From contig CM055745.1 in assembly GCA_029465975.1 (NCBI GenBank), positions 2,267,788 to 2,331,787 of the forward strand: a stretch of DNA of 64,000 bases, read 5' to 3'. The DNA comes from Dallia pectoralis. Lineage: Eukaryota > Chordata > Actinopteri > Esociformes > Umbridae. Shown piece by piece: positions 1 through 21,730 of this stretch. A program made the position numbers and the translations under genes. Every line of letters starts with the position of its first letter. The stretch's first letter is position 1. The notes under the pieces were generated by a model. It had not been told where the DNA came from and made no database searches. It saw only the letters and a program-made list of their open reading frames with translations.

Positions 1-19
1 ATCAATACTCTCCACACAG

Positions 20-2493
20 GGAATCAACCCGTTTATTAATTATGAGGCTCAGGAAGGAAAAGGCTTCTCTATCACCTCACAAGGCTTCATCCTAATGTCT
101 CGAAGCCTTGAACCAGGTCCTGTTTCCTTGCAGGTAAGTGCCCCCTGTTAACCGTGAAGGTAAATTAAATAGTAAGATGTTAATGTGTTAGGCTTGACGG
201 TTAAATGCTAAACATTTCACCCGCTTTTCCAGTTGCGTGCTGTCGACTCAGCCAGCGGAGAATCATGCGTAACAACGCTCAATGTAGAGGTCATGCCAGG
301 TACAGTAAGACCAAATGAATATGAACACACTGGTGGTTGTGGGTTTCCCTTCTGCCCTCAATACTCTGCATAGAATCGCATGCTACTGTGCCCCACGTCT
401 TCCTTTGTGCTATGCTACTGCTAACATTGGCGGGGGCCGCGGAAAGTGAGGGGTCCATGTTGAATAGCTGACACTGCTCTCCTCTCAGGGATTACAACTG
501 TGGCCCCAACCACTGAAATGAACACCACTGAAATGGCCACCACTGAAATGGCCACCACTGAAATGACAACCACTGAAATGACAACCACTGAAATGACAAC
601 CGCTGAAAGGGCCACCACTGAAATGGCCAGTACTGATACGGCCACTACTAAAATGGCGACCACTGATGTGGCAACTGCCATCCCTACCACCTCCACAACA
701 GGTACCCCCCCTTTCTGATAAGGCCTGCTTTCTACCAATTGATCTCGCATCATGCTTTGCTTTGCTTTGGTTTATCACCATATTTGCAAACTCTGATGGT
801 AACACCAGTTTATACACTTGCCAAACTGTGCCAACTGTGTGTGGGACAACGGGATTAAACCCAAAACACTACAGTTTTAAAGTCTGGAGACACATAGAAA
901 TGCCCGTGTTTACCATGAATGAGTATATGATATGAGTTTAAATAGGAAATATAGTTGTTGACAATCTTTAAAATGTATTATTTTGTCCTTACAAGCCTTG
1001 CTCTTGTCAAAAGAAATTCACAATTTGCAGCAAATACAGCCTTGCCTAACATTGAAATTCTCGTTGTCAATTTGTTGAGATAATCTGAAGCGATTTAATT
1101 TTAATCCTGAAGCACCTCCCACACAAGGAGGAAATTGACTTCAACCAATTACACAGGATATGGCATGATATTGCAAAATGGTGATAGCCTTCCCTTTTCA
1201 AGATCCCTTACTCCCTTACACCCTTTTACCCTGTACTAAACTGCTCTGTAGACTTACCCTAACAGATAATAAGCCCCTTTTGATTTGTCTACCACCTCCA
1301 CTTCTCTCTCCCTGGACACGACCACCAGTTCCTTACTGATTATATCTCTTTTAGCTGCCTGCTGCCTGTGCTTCTTATACCGGTTCACATACAGCCCTGC
1401 TTGGCCTTTCAACAACTCCCTATATTGAAATCCATGGTTTGCAAACATGCGCTTCACTAAGCTTGCTGAAATTCAAATGATACACAATGTACAAGGTCTT
1501 ACTGTGGTATATCTTTTTTCTGACATTGCTGGGGGTCATTCTAGTTTCATGTGTCTGTCCGTAAGGGAGATGTTGTAAACATGTTGTGTTGGTTCTCTGA
1601 CCCCCAGCAGACATGATTCTTTTAGCCCAAGGTGGGTACGGCCCTGGAGATATGGCTTCCCTGGGTGTTAGCCTAGCTGTGTTACTCATCATCGCTATGG
1701 TCATCATTGGCCTGCTTTTCTTTCGGATCCGGAAAAGCAAGACAGCTTGGAGGAAGCTGTCAGAGGCCAGCATCTTCCGTAGCTCTGTGAGTTTACATTC
1801 TACGTCGCTGCCAGGATTTGCATTGATAATAATCTCCAGCTAATGCTTTACGGTAAAATAAGAGTGTTACTGCAGTGAGAGCCTCTCTTTATTATGTTTG
1901 ACCGGAGCATTGGTTGTCTACAGCTGGGGAAAGGTCCAGGAGAGCTGAAGGACGGGGTGCAGTACACTAACGAAGGTTTCCAGAGCGACGGCGACAACGG
2001 CAGCGTAAACTCCAAAAGCCCCGATGAGATGGACGGGATGAAACCCGGCACTGGGAATCAGGTGACTTCCAGATCGGAAATGATTCAGGCCTCCGCGGCA
2101 CTGTACACCACCCTCAAGTCTGACACCAGCAGCCAGTCAGAGTCTGACAAGGCTGACAGCGAGAAGGAGGTTAAGCCCATCCTGACCAAGGAGAGACGAG
2201 TGGAAGAGGGGTACAAGTCTGTTTGGTTCAAGGAGGACATTGACCCCAACGCCAAGGAGGAAGTTGTCATCATACCGGACAACGAGGAGCCAGAAGGTGA
2301 TGACGACAGCGATGATGACAGCGAGGTTGATGACGACGATGACGATAAGGAAGAGGACCAGTCCAAAGAGGAAGAATCTAAAAACGTGTCACCCCAGACG
2401 CCGAAAGCGATGCCTGGCGGCATGGACAATAAACGCAGAGCACGGTTTGAGGATTCTGAAGATGAAGAAGAAATGCAGACAGACGACCTGTGA
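20..2493 (+). CDS. cdhr5: Mucin-like cadherin, CDHR5-like (3' part)
   Basis: Five exons are visible: 20-133, 233-299, 489-701, 1608(or 1611)-1786 and 1924-2493; the 5' part lies outside the window. Frames close across all junctions and the introns have GT/AG ends. The first two exons read like the end of a cadherin repeat (ending LNVEVMP). Exon three encodes about ten Thr-rich TTEMA-type repeats, a likely O-glycosylated stalk. Exon four encodes one membrane helix (GVSLAVLLIIAMVIIGLLFF) followed by basic RIRKSK. The last exon encodes a roughly 190-residue cytoplasmic tail, highly acidic (runs of Asp/Glu) and ending TDDL. Cadherin end, mucin stalk, one helix and tail is the plan of CDHR5 (mu-protocadherin), a brush-border adhesion protein that pairs with CDHR2. 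The family call is inferred from architecture; another mucin-like cadherin is possible. Confidence 0.6.
505..690 (+). repeat. Coding 15-bp repeat of the mucin stalk
   Basis: About ten copies of a 15-bp unit resembling ACCACTGAAATGRCM, coding for Thr-Thr-Glu-Met-Ala/Thr. The first copies are near-identical and later ones drift to ERATTEMASTDTATT. The period is a multiple of three, so copy-number change keeps the frame. Expected for a PTS-rich stalk. Confidence 0.85.
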
Positions 2494-4852
2494 TGATTAC
2501 AGAGAGGTGCCTGGTTTCTGTTCAGCTTGACGTGTTCAGTTTGACGTGTTCAGCTGGACATATTTGTTTTCTGTGTGTGTGACAGAATGGATGTGTCCCC
2601 ACCTGTCAGAAGCATCGCATGAATCAAGACTCATAAATTTACTGGAAACACATTTGTCTTCAAGTCTGGAAAAACATGGTATCGTCCTTTTTCCGACTCA
2701 ATATAGTTATGTTATTATCTCTCTAGAGAATTTACCCTGACACGTTTAGGAGCAACACTTCCTTGTTGCTTACGGCAACCTTGCCTGTTAATTAGTTACT
2801 CAATTTATTTGTTGATAAAGTTCTATGGAACATTCAGTCAGTTGTCATAAACAACAAACAGATAAATAGCACTTAATTTAGTTTTTGTAATTTGTTTCAG
2901 GGATTGTTTTGTAAATACTGGTTGTAAAAATTGACAAAAAATAATACATATCCGATTGTATTAAAATATATATAGATATATTAAAATGTCTCACACACAT
3001 TTGCTAATAAGGTCACCTGAATGAACACCTGGTAGTTCAGACGCTGACAACAAGTGATTGACTGTTAGTTTGTTAGTTTGTTTGTTTATGATAAGGCCAT
3101 GGTTACCAGAATGCAAGGCTATAAACAGCAATATACTGACGCATACAAGCACACTGTTGTACTTTAATCAAATAATCCATACACAATAATCATAAATGTT
3201 CCATCTTCGTGACTGCAACTTAACCCATAACAAACCAAGTAGTCATCTTCTCCATCTATTTTATAGTAAGGACTTGAATCAATATTCTATTGTTATCTGC
3301 AGTGTTTTATCAAAATGTATTAACATAGTTGCGTGGGAGGCAGATTCTATTGATTCAAGTAAAATTCATTCTTCAAATATGAATATTAAGTAGACGGAAA
3401 CGTCTGATGAAATAGAAGAACATGAATGTTAATTGTACCAAGTAGGAAAATCATCTAAGGCTTTTTGAGTAGAGACATAAGAGACAAGCAACATCTCATC
3501 TAAAACCGATCAGCTGTATTTACAGGACAGAAGACATGAAGGCAAAACGACTGGGTCATTAAGTCTTTATTTTATCAACTCACCTAATAACGGCAATGTT
3601 CAAATTAAAAAATAAAAGTGCTTATATATTTGCCTTATTTTAAAAGCGTACTTGTTTATTCTACAACTTTTGTCATTATAAATGTATACTCTAAATTTAT
3701 AGCACAAACATATAATAATTTTAGAGCAGTGCTATCTATAGTAATTTTTAGCATTCTTGATTACATTTAGCACAAAAAATACTGTAGAAAATTTTTAATG
3801 AAGACAAATTATCTGTATGCAGGGCGGAGACGCAGGACAATTATTTAACAAAGTGTAACTATAATGGAAAAACACGAAACAAGACAAGACCTAAGCAAAT
3901 GTAAAGAAAAAAAGGCTGACGCCAAACAAAGACTGACAAGACACAATGGGAAAGGAGGAACTTAAATAAGGACAGTGATTAGGGAAACAGGTGAGGACGA
4001 TTGTTACCCGTAACAGCGATAATTAATTAAACAAGTGCCCATGCCACCGATAATGGTCACCAATAACGATTCTTAGAAGATAAAAAAGATTCTTAAAAAG
4101 AAAAAATCTAATCTGCATTTACATTTGACAAATGTAATAAACTTAATGGGGAAATAGAAATTGAATTACTGTTTTCCACACGTATAAGTAAATGTACAAA
4201 ATTTTAAACAACTGGAACTGTAAAAGTGCACACATACAAAAAAAACTTAGGTGAAGCTGAAATTACAGTTAATGTATGTTTTACTGTTTTAGTTTTCATT
4301 TTATTTGTTGTTTCAGTTGATGGTTTACTTAAAACTGCAATATTTTTGGCAAGGTTTTCGTTAAAGTTGACCAAAACAGACATCATTTTCTTTACTTTAC
4401 GGCAAATTCCATTTAATTCTATACATTTGGTCATGGTGTAGGAGGCTTAGGAGACAAGTTGTAAATTTAATAATTTCCAGCAATTTTAGACATATGCCAT
4501 GACCAGGTCAATGATAGCACAGAGACAATGATAAACAAAACAAAGAGGGCGGGGCCTACGGACATATTATATTACTTCCTCATTAAGTTGACAACCACTC
4601 CCATATTCATAAAACATTACACAAAAGAAAACAAGCTGTAATCATTGCAAAGGGTAAGGTGCAAATTCTTTCTACGCCTATCTTGTTTTTGGAGAGAAGT
4701 TCTTGACTTGATGAACAAATTATATTTCTCTTGAGGGAAATGTATCAATTTAAAAGTTGTTTTGGAGCAGACAATATTGTAACCCAGCATTTCTATTTTT
4801 TATAGTAAGTTCGCTCATATCACCTCCTTATTTTGCAAGTGACTGTAAACAT
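2494..4852. other. 3' flank and AT-rich intergenic DNA
   Basis: Holds the 3' untranslated part of the cdhr5-like gene and AT-rich spacer before the convergent protease gene. No open frame with protein-like composition. A stretch near 3860-4030, with strings of ACAAGAC and a GGAACTTAAATAAGGACAG segment, looks like an old interspersed repeat, family not identified. Confidence 0.5.
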
Positions 4853-14224
<9,372 letters not shown>

Positions 14225-14341
14225 TTTGAGCTTTTTCTTTAGTTGTTTTCAATGCAAGACGTCAGGGCTTCACCACCACATCAGAGTAAGGATCCCTGAG
14301 TTAGTTCAGGATACACTGGAATGGGTCTCTCCTGAGGGGAC

Positions 14342-14348
14342 TTTATAA
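14342..14348 (-). promoter_or_regulatory. Probable TATA box of the protease gene
   Basis: The minus strand reads TTTATAAAG about 120 bp upstream of the protease start codon, with no upstream coding sequence in between. Position and sequence fit a TATA box; the transcription start is not visible. An AATAAA on the same strand at about 14357-14362 could serve as poly(A) signal of the upstream nucleotidase-like gene. Confidence 0.45.
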
Positions 14349-14728
14349 ATTAAACGGTTTATTTGTTGCTGTGTGCTTGTTAGGGAACACGGGTCACGCA
14401 TCACACGGGTCACCTGAGGCTTATTTACAGGTTGGGATATTTGAACTAGTCTAATTGTCATTAGCATAGGCTATGCACAACACAGCAGCAGCTAAGGAAC
14501 ATTAATCCAGAATGCATTGTGTCCTTCAGATCGTGTAGGTAATTACATTTCTGCAGTTCGGGTTGAGAGAAGCCATTGATATACTTCAGTTTCTACACAG
14601 CTCAATGATATACTAATATCATGACAATACATGACAAAAATGCCAGGATTTGAGATGACGCTGGAAGCAAAAAACTTCATAAAGTCCATCGGATATTCAT
14701 ACAAAAAATACTAAAACATTGAGTTTAT

Positions 14729-14852
14729 GTTCTCCCCATTGGCTGACCCCGTCCATGTGACCGTGACTTAATGTTCTTCCCATTGGCTGACCCCGTCCAT
14801 GTGACCGTGACTTAATGTTCTCCCCATTGGCTGACCCCGTCCATGTGACACA
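14729..14852 (-). repeat. 44-bp repeat of the last coding segment and stop
   Basis: Three tandem copies of a 44-bp unit containing TTCTCCCCATTGGCTGACCC. The copy furthest right is the C-terminal coding end of the nucleotidase-like gene (HMDGVSQWGEH-stop); the other two lie downstream of the stop codon, in the 3' UTR. Confidence 0.85.
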
Positions 14853-17539
14853 GGCCGTCGAGGCAGAGAACATGGGGTTGTACCGTGTTCAGGATGAGGC
14901 TCTGGGGGGCTCCGGCCAGGCAGAAGGCCTGATCCACCAGCAGTCCCCACCCTCGCAGGGTCTTTAGGGCCCGAGCACACACATCCCTGGAGCTCCACGT
15001 GGTCAACAGGCTGGTGCGTACAGGGCTGTCCTCCAACCCAAACCTCCTGCACATCTGGCCCATCAACACGGCAAACTCCTTCACGGCCTCCTGACAGCAG
15101 TAAGAGAGTTTAGTGAGAGATCTGGTAAATACTGATCTACGTGAACGTACTTTAGCATCCGGTCTTATCAAGATCGACATACAGTAATGACTTTAAAGCA
15201 CTGGCATCTTGTAGGAACATCAAAACAACATCCATGGCGTTGTAAATGCCATGCTCTGACTAAGTGTGTAGCACGGGACACATTTATAACCCGTGCAGTC
15301 TGGGAACGTAATATCAACAGAGACACAGTTGCGTACACACAACTAAAATAAAAATGCTTTTGAGTGAAGTCCCCTTAAGGCCACATTATTGAACCGTTGA
15401 ACCCATTTGGTTCTACGCCGTTTCCTGTCTATGCTCAATTGTACCTTGGCAGTTCTTAAACATTGGAGCTGGTTCTCAGTGAAACCCTGTTCTCTTAGGC
15501 GATCCAGTGTCTCCTCTGTGGATCCAATGACATCTCCGGAGAACACCACTTTGAGCTGATCTACGGTCCCTTGATCTACGATCTGGTGATCTGGGTCTGT
15601 GTGATGGTACAGTAAGGCTGCTGGAACACCTGACACAATGCAAAGGAAGAGGAACACGGCATATTGGAAAACAGTGTCATTGGATTGGTTATGTGTGTAC
15701 AAGTTGTAAAAATATATACTAAATACTATTTGGCTAGAGTTAGGAAACATATTTCTGGGATTTAAGTTAAATAAATTAGATCAAATAAAAATTGACTGGG
15801 AATAATGTTGGGGTCCAACTACTGCAGAGAACTAAGTGAAAAGTGAAATTAGAGTTGATTTTTTTTCCAATCAGGAGAGACACATTAAGATTTCTATTTT
15901 TAAAAGCTTGCTGGCCAAGAAAGGCAGCAGCACGTCATTATTTCAAAATTACAAACAACATGTCACGAATAAGTACACTAAATGAAAAACTGAGAATATC
16001 ACAATTCATTACCTTAAAAACAACAAAATGAAAACACTGACATAAGGGTCTAAGTCCTTCACAGTGTAAAATAAATCTTGATTCTCCATGGTAAATGGTG
16101 TCAACTGATTAAGGCTTAAACCATAGTGCAGTAGACATTCAAATGACTAGCTGCTTCAAAAGATAAACAAGGCTTATTAATAAAATGTAAGTTGTTGAAG
16201 TTCCAGACCCAATTATATGACCCTGACAAGCAATAATAGACGGAGGGTTCAGAAGTCAATATAATGTCTGAGGGCACTAGTTTACTTTTCTTTCACAGTG
16301 ACGCCAAATTTGATTCGATGAGTTCTGAACAGGATCTAAATACGTGTTTAAGTGTTGAAACGCTTTTGTGAGAGTGGGTTCACAACTATTCCCAACTGTC
16401 AACAGCATAAAAGGGAATTTGGCATTTGGAACATTTGCATACAGTAGATTATTTATATAAATAGTGAATAGTAAATAGGAAGGAATTAAGTACAGAGCCT
16501 TTGGGCAGAATGTCAGGCTAGAAAACACCATACCTTTCTGTAAGGCCTCACAAACATCAATAGCATCTGTTGACAGGAACAGTTTCACGTTGTTCGATTC
16601 CAGGCCGTGAATGTAATCTTCCTTTTGGCAGAAGTAAAATCGACCAATATTAAGTCCTGGTTTGTTTTGGGAAATAGAAGAAAAGTGTGTCATCATTTCA
16701 TGATAACTGGCCAACGAAGACCTAAACATCACTGTGAATATGGTAAGAATGTCTCTTCAAAACAGTACATTTCTACAGACACATTAGTTCTTGTAGGTCT
16801 AAAACAAACTTTTCCATACCATAATGTTTTGCACTGCCAATGATCCTTGAGTGTTTTTCCTCAGAGTCATTGGACATCAGAATTACATCAAACAGCAATG
16901 ACTCATTGGTGTTCATGGTCAGTAGTCGTTCATTTACAACCTGTATCGCCTGAAAGAAAATGACACAACACCACCAAATGTATTTAGACTCGTCTTAGAT
17001 GTCTGTGTGCAATTGTCAAATAGAACAACCACTGTGTGTGCATGCATACGAGTTACTGAAAACAATGAAGGACCACCTTAATGAAAGAGAAAGCATGTCC
17101 TTTTCTTAAAGGTTCAGTCGCTCCATGGACCTCCTCAGCTTCTGGGTGAAACACTGCATCTGATGGCACAGCAACAACCAGCGCCCGAGTGCCATCTATC
17201 TACAGACACAAATAGTATTGAATTGGTTTATGTTTCTTATAGTTTCTTATTACGACTGTGGTTTGAATGAGTTTGTGTTTCTTATAGTTTCTTATTACGA
17301 CTGTGGTTTGAATGAGTTTATGTTTCTTATAGTTTCTTATTACGACTGTGGTTTTGCTGCAGGATATGTTGTACGTCTTTCGAGAGAATCGAAACCGGTC
17401 ATGGGTAAACAAGTGACTCACTGATGTACAAACACAATTGTTTACTGTACTTATGACGTAAGGTAAACAGTCTGCAACCACCTGCAGTGGGATTCATGTG
17501 TCTCACCTGCTTCACATCCGGGTTCAGCACCACCTTCAT
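14812..17539 (-). CDS. Cytosolic 5'-nucleotidase I-like, probably inactive
   Basis: Six exons on the minus strand: 17507-17539, 17077-17199, 16820-16949, 16534-16656, 15445-15629 and 14812-15090. Phases close, giving about 290 residues from the ATG at 17539 (an in-frame ATG at 17617 would add 26). Family-type segments are VVNERLLTMNTNESLLFDVI, NDSEEKHSRIIGSAKHYG and ALKTLRGWGLLVDQAFCLAG, in the order seen in NT5C1A/NT5C1B, HAD-fold enzymes that dephosphorylate AMP. The motif I region, FDGDAV in active members as I recall it, is FSGDVI (Ser at about 167), so the nucleophilic Asp is lost. GAPK is GAPQ, TAR is TTW, and the FFDD region is LCLD. I infer a pseudoenzyme or strongly diverged paralogue; intact frames and splice sites argue against a dead pseudogene. 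The true 5' end may include an upstream exon. Confidence 0.72.
17220..17352. repeat. 45-bp repeat, three copies
   Basis: Three near-identical units containing TATGTTTCTTATAGTTTCTT and ATTACGACTGTGGTTTGAAT in the first intron of the nucleotidase-like gene, 20 bp upstream of the exon 2 acceptor. Confidence 0.85.
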
Positions 17540-17804
17540 TCTTGACCGTGAGGTAGAGAGTTGGGAAAAGCCCCGAGAATTATAACGCAACTTTCCAAGA
17601 TTATGACATGATACCAATGTGCCAATTCACTGCAGAAAATGCTCTTGTTTAAAAAAAGTATATTCAAATGCTTTAAAGAAAACCGTCAACCTATGCGGAC
17701 CAGATCTACATTTTATTAACCACATGTGTGTGCGTTTGCCCTTCTGTCAGAAAACCTACCGACGTTTCTCTACTCAAAAATGTATCCAATACTGCCATCT
17801 GCTG

Positions 17805-20800
17805 TAGTGGAGTAGTACTGACTGGGGATGTCATGTATTATTGTAGTAGTAGTACTGACTGGGGATGTCATGTATTATTGTAGTAGTAGTACTGACTGGG
17901 GATGTCATGTATTATTGTAGTAGTAGTACTGACTGGGGATGTCATGTATTATTGTAGTAGTAGTACTGACTGGGGATGTCATGTATTATTGTAGTGGGGT
18001 ATGACTGGGGATGTCATTATTGTAGTAGTAGTACTGACTGGGGATGTCATGTATTATTGTAGTAGTAGTACTGACTGGGGATGTCATGTATTATTGTAGT
18101 AGTAGTACTGACTGGGGATGTCATGTATTATTGTAGTAGTAGTACTGACTGGGGATGTCATGTATTATTGTACTAACTGGGGATGTCATGTATTATTGTA
18201 GTAGTAGTACTAACTGGGGATGTCATGTATTATTGTAGTAGTAGTACTGACTGGGGATGTCATGTATTATTGTACTGACTGGGGATGTCATGTATTATTG
18301 TAGTAGTAGTACTGGGGATGTCTGGGGATGTCATGTATTATTGTAGTAGTAGTACTGACTGGGGATGTCATGTATTATTGTAGTAGTAGTACTGACTGGG
18401 GATGTCATGTATTATTGTAGTAGTAGTACTGACTGGGGATGTCATGTATTATTGTAGTAGTAGTACTGACTGGGGATGTCATGTATTATTGTATGTATTA
18501 TTGTACTAGGGTAGTAGTAGTCATGTATTATTATTGTAGTAGTAGTACTGACTGGGGATGTCATGTATTATTGTAGTAGTAGTACTGACTGGGGATGTCA
18601 TGTATTATTGTAGTAGTAGTACTGACTGGGGATGTCATGTATTATTGTAGTAGTAGTACTGACTGGGGATGTCATGTATTATTGTAGTAGTAGTACTGAC
18701 TGGGGATGTCATGTAGTAGTATTGTATGTCATGTATTATTGTAGTAGTACTAACTGGGGATGTCATGTATTATTGTAGTAGTAGTACTGACTGGGGATGT
18801 CATGTATTATTGTAGTAGTAGTACTGACTGGGGATGTCATGTATTATTGTACTGACTGGGGATGTCATGTATTATTGTAGTAGTAGTACTGACTGGGGAT
18901 GTCATGTATTATTGTAGTAGTAGTACTGACTGGGGATGTCATGTATTATTGTAGTAGTAGTACTGACTGGGGATGTCATGTATTATTGTAGTAGTAGTAC
19001 TGACTGGGGATGTCATGTATTATTGTAGTAGTAGTACTGACTGGGGATGTCATGTATTATTGTAGTAGGGGATGTCATGTATTATTGTAGTAGTACTGGG
19101 GATGTCATGTATTATTGTAGTAGTAGTACTGACTGGGGATGTCATGTATTATTGTAGTAGTAGTACTAACTGGGGATGTCATGTATTATTGTAGTAGTAG
19201 TACTAACTGGGGATGTCATGTATTATTGTAGTAGTAGTATGTGGGGATGTCATGTATTATTGTACTGACTGGGGATGTCATGTATTATTGTAGTAGTAGT
19301 ACTGACTGGGGATGTCATGTATTATTGTAGTAGTAGTACTGACTGGGGATGTCATGTATTATTGTAGTAGTAGTACTGGGGATGTCATGTATTATTGTAG
19401 TAGTAGTACTGACTGGGGATGTCATGTATTATTGTAGTAGTAGTACTGACTGGGGATGTCATGTATTATTGTACTAACTGGGGATGTCATGTATTATTGT
19501 AGTAGTAGTACTAACTGGGGATGTCATGTATTATTGTAGTAGTAGTACTGACTGGGGATGTCATGTATTATTGTACTGACTGGGGATGTCATGTATTATT
19601 GTAGTAGTAGTACTGACTGGGGATGTCATGTATTATTGTAGTAGTAGTACTGACTGGGGATGTCATGTATTATTGTACTAACTGGGGATGTCATGTATTA
19701 TTGTAGTAGTAGTACTAACTGGGGATGTCATGTATTATTGTACTAACTGGGGATGTCATGTATTATTGTAGTAGTAGTACTAACTGGGGATGTCATGTAT
19801 TATTGTATTATTGTAGTAGTACTGACTGGGGATGTACTGACTGGGGATGTCATGTATTATTGTAGTATGTGTCATTATTGTACTAACTGGGGATGTCATG
19901 TATTATTGTAGTAGTAGTACTAACTGGGGATGTCATGTATTATTGTACTAACTGGGGATGTCATGTATTATTGTACTGACTGGGGATGTCATGTATTATT
20001 GTAGTAGTAGTACTAACTGGGGATGTCATGTATTATTGTACTAACTGGGGATGTCATGTATTATTGTACTAACTGGGGATGTCATGTATTATTACTGACT
20101 AGGGATGTCATGTATTATTGTAGTAGTAGTACTAACTGGGGATGTCATGTATTATTGTACTAACTGGGGATGTCATGTATTATTGTACTAACTGGGGATG
20201 TCATGTATTATTACTGACTAGGGATGTCATGTATTATTGTAGTAGTAGTACTGACTGGGGATGTCATGTATTATTGTACTAACTGAGGATGTCATGTATT
20301 ATTGTAGTAGTAGTACTAACTGGGGATGTCATGTATTATTGTAGTAGTAGTACTGACTGGGGATGTCATGTATTATTGTACTGACTGGGGATGTCATGTA
20401 TTATTGTAGTAGTAGTACTAACTGGGGATGTCATGTATTATTGTACTAACTGGGGATGTCATGTATTATTGTACTAACTGGGGATGTCATGTATTATTAC
20501 TGACTAGGGATGTCATGTATTATTGTAGTAGTAGTACTAACTGGGGATGTCATGTATTATTGTACTAACTGGGGATGTCATGTATTATTACTGACTAGGG
20601 ATGTCATGTATTATTGTAGTAGTAGTACTAACTGGGGATGTCATGTATTATTGTACTAACTGGGGATGTCATGTATTATTGTAGTAGTAGTACTAACTGG
20701 GGATGTCATGTATTATTGTAGTAGTAGTACTAACTGGGGATGTCATGTATTATTGTAGTAGTAGTACTAACTGGGGATGTCATGTATTATTGTACTGACT

Positions 20801-21730
20801 GGGGATGTCATGTATTATTGTAGTAGTAGTACTGACTGGGGATGTCATGTATTATTGTAGTAGTAGTACTAACTGGGGATGTCATGTATTATTGTAGTAG
20901 TAGTACTAACTGGGGATGTCATGTATTATTGTACTGACTGGGGATGTTATGTATTATTACTGACTGGGGATGTCATGTATTATTGTAGTAGTAGTACTGA
21001 CTGGGGATGTCATGTATTATTGTAGTAGTAGTACTGACTGGGGATGTCATGTATTATTGTAGTAGTAGTACTAACTGGGGATGTCATGTATTATTGTACT
21101 GACTGGGGATTTCATGTATTATTACTGACTGGGGATTTCATGTAGTAGTACTGACTGGGGATTTCATGTATTTTTGTAGTAGTACTGACTGGGGATTTCA
21201 TGTATTTTTGTAGTAGTACTGACTGGGGATTTCATGTATTTTTGTGAGCCGGTTCTTTTTGCCCCGGTCAGTAGTTTGACATTTTTTGCTATTTTTGTAG
21301 TAGTACTAACTGGGGATTTCATGTATTTTTGTAGTAGTACTGACTGGGGATTTCATGTATTTTTGTAGTAGTACTGACTGGGGATTTCATGTATTTTTGT
21401 AGTAGTACTGACTGGGGATTTCATGTATTTTTGTAGTAGTACTGACTGGGGATTTCATGTATTTTTGTAGTAGTACTAACTGGGGATTTCATGTATTTTT
21501 GTAGTAGTACTTCTTTTTGACTGGGGTCTCAAACCTAACAAATTTCATGTATTTTTATTTTTGTAGTAGTACTATTTTTGTAGTAGTACTGACTGGGGAT
21601 TTCATGTATTTTTGTAGTAGTATTTTTGTAGTAGTACTGGGGATTTCATGTATTTTTGTAGTAGTACTAACTGGGGATTTCATGTATTTTTGTAGTAGTA
21701 CTGACTGGGGATTTCATGTATTTTTGGTGA
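17805..21730. repeat. 36-bp minisatellite array, about 100 copies
   Basis: Units contain GACTGGGGATGTCATGTATT and TATTGTAGTAGTAGTACT. Three zones are visible. Zone one, 17.8 to 19.4 kb, is mostly full units. Zone two, about 19.45 to 21.1 kb, has shortened GTACTAACTGGGG units in higher-order blocks, e.g. near 20040-20240 and 20440-20640. Zone three, 21.1 to 21.73 kb, has GGATTTCATGTATTTTTGTA units. A foreign segment (GAGCCGGTTCTTTTTGCCCC) interrupts zone three at about 21246 and recurs at the array edge near 21730. Confidence 0.95.

Noticed and set aside
2085..2429. Minus-strand Ser-rich frame
   Set aside because: Shadow of the acidic cytoplasmic tail exon of the cdhr5-like gene.
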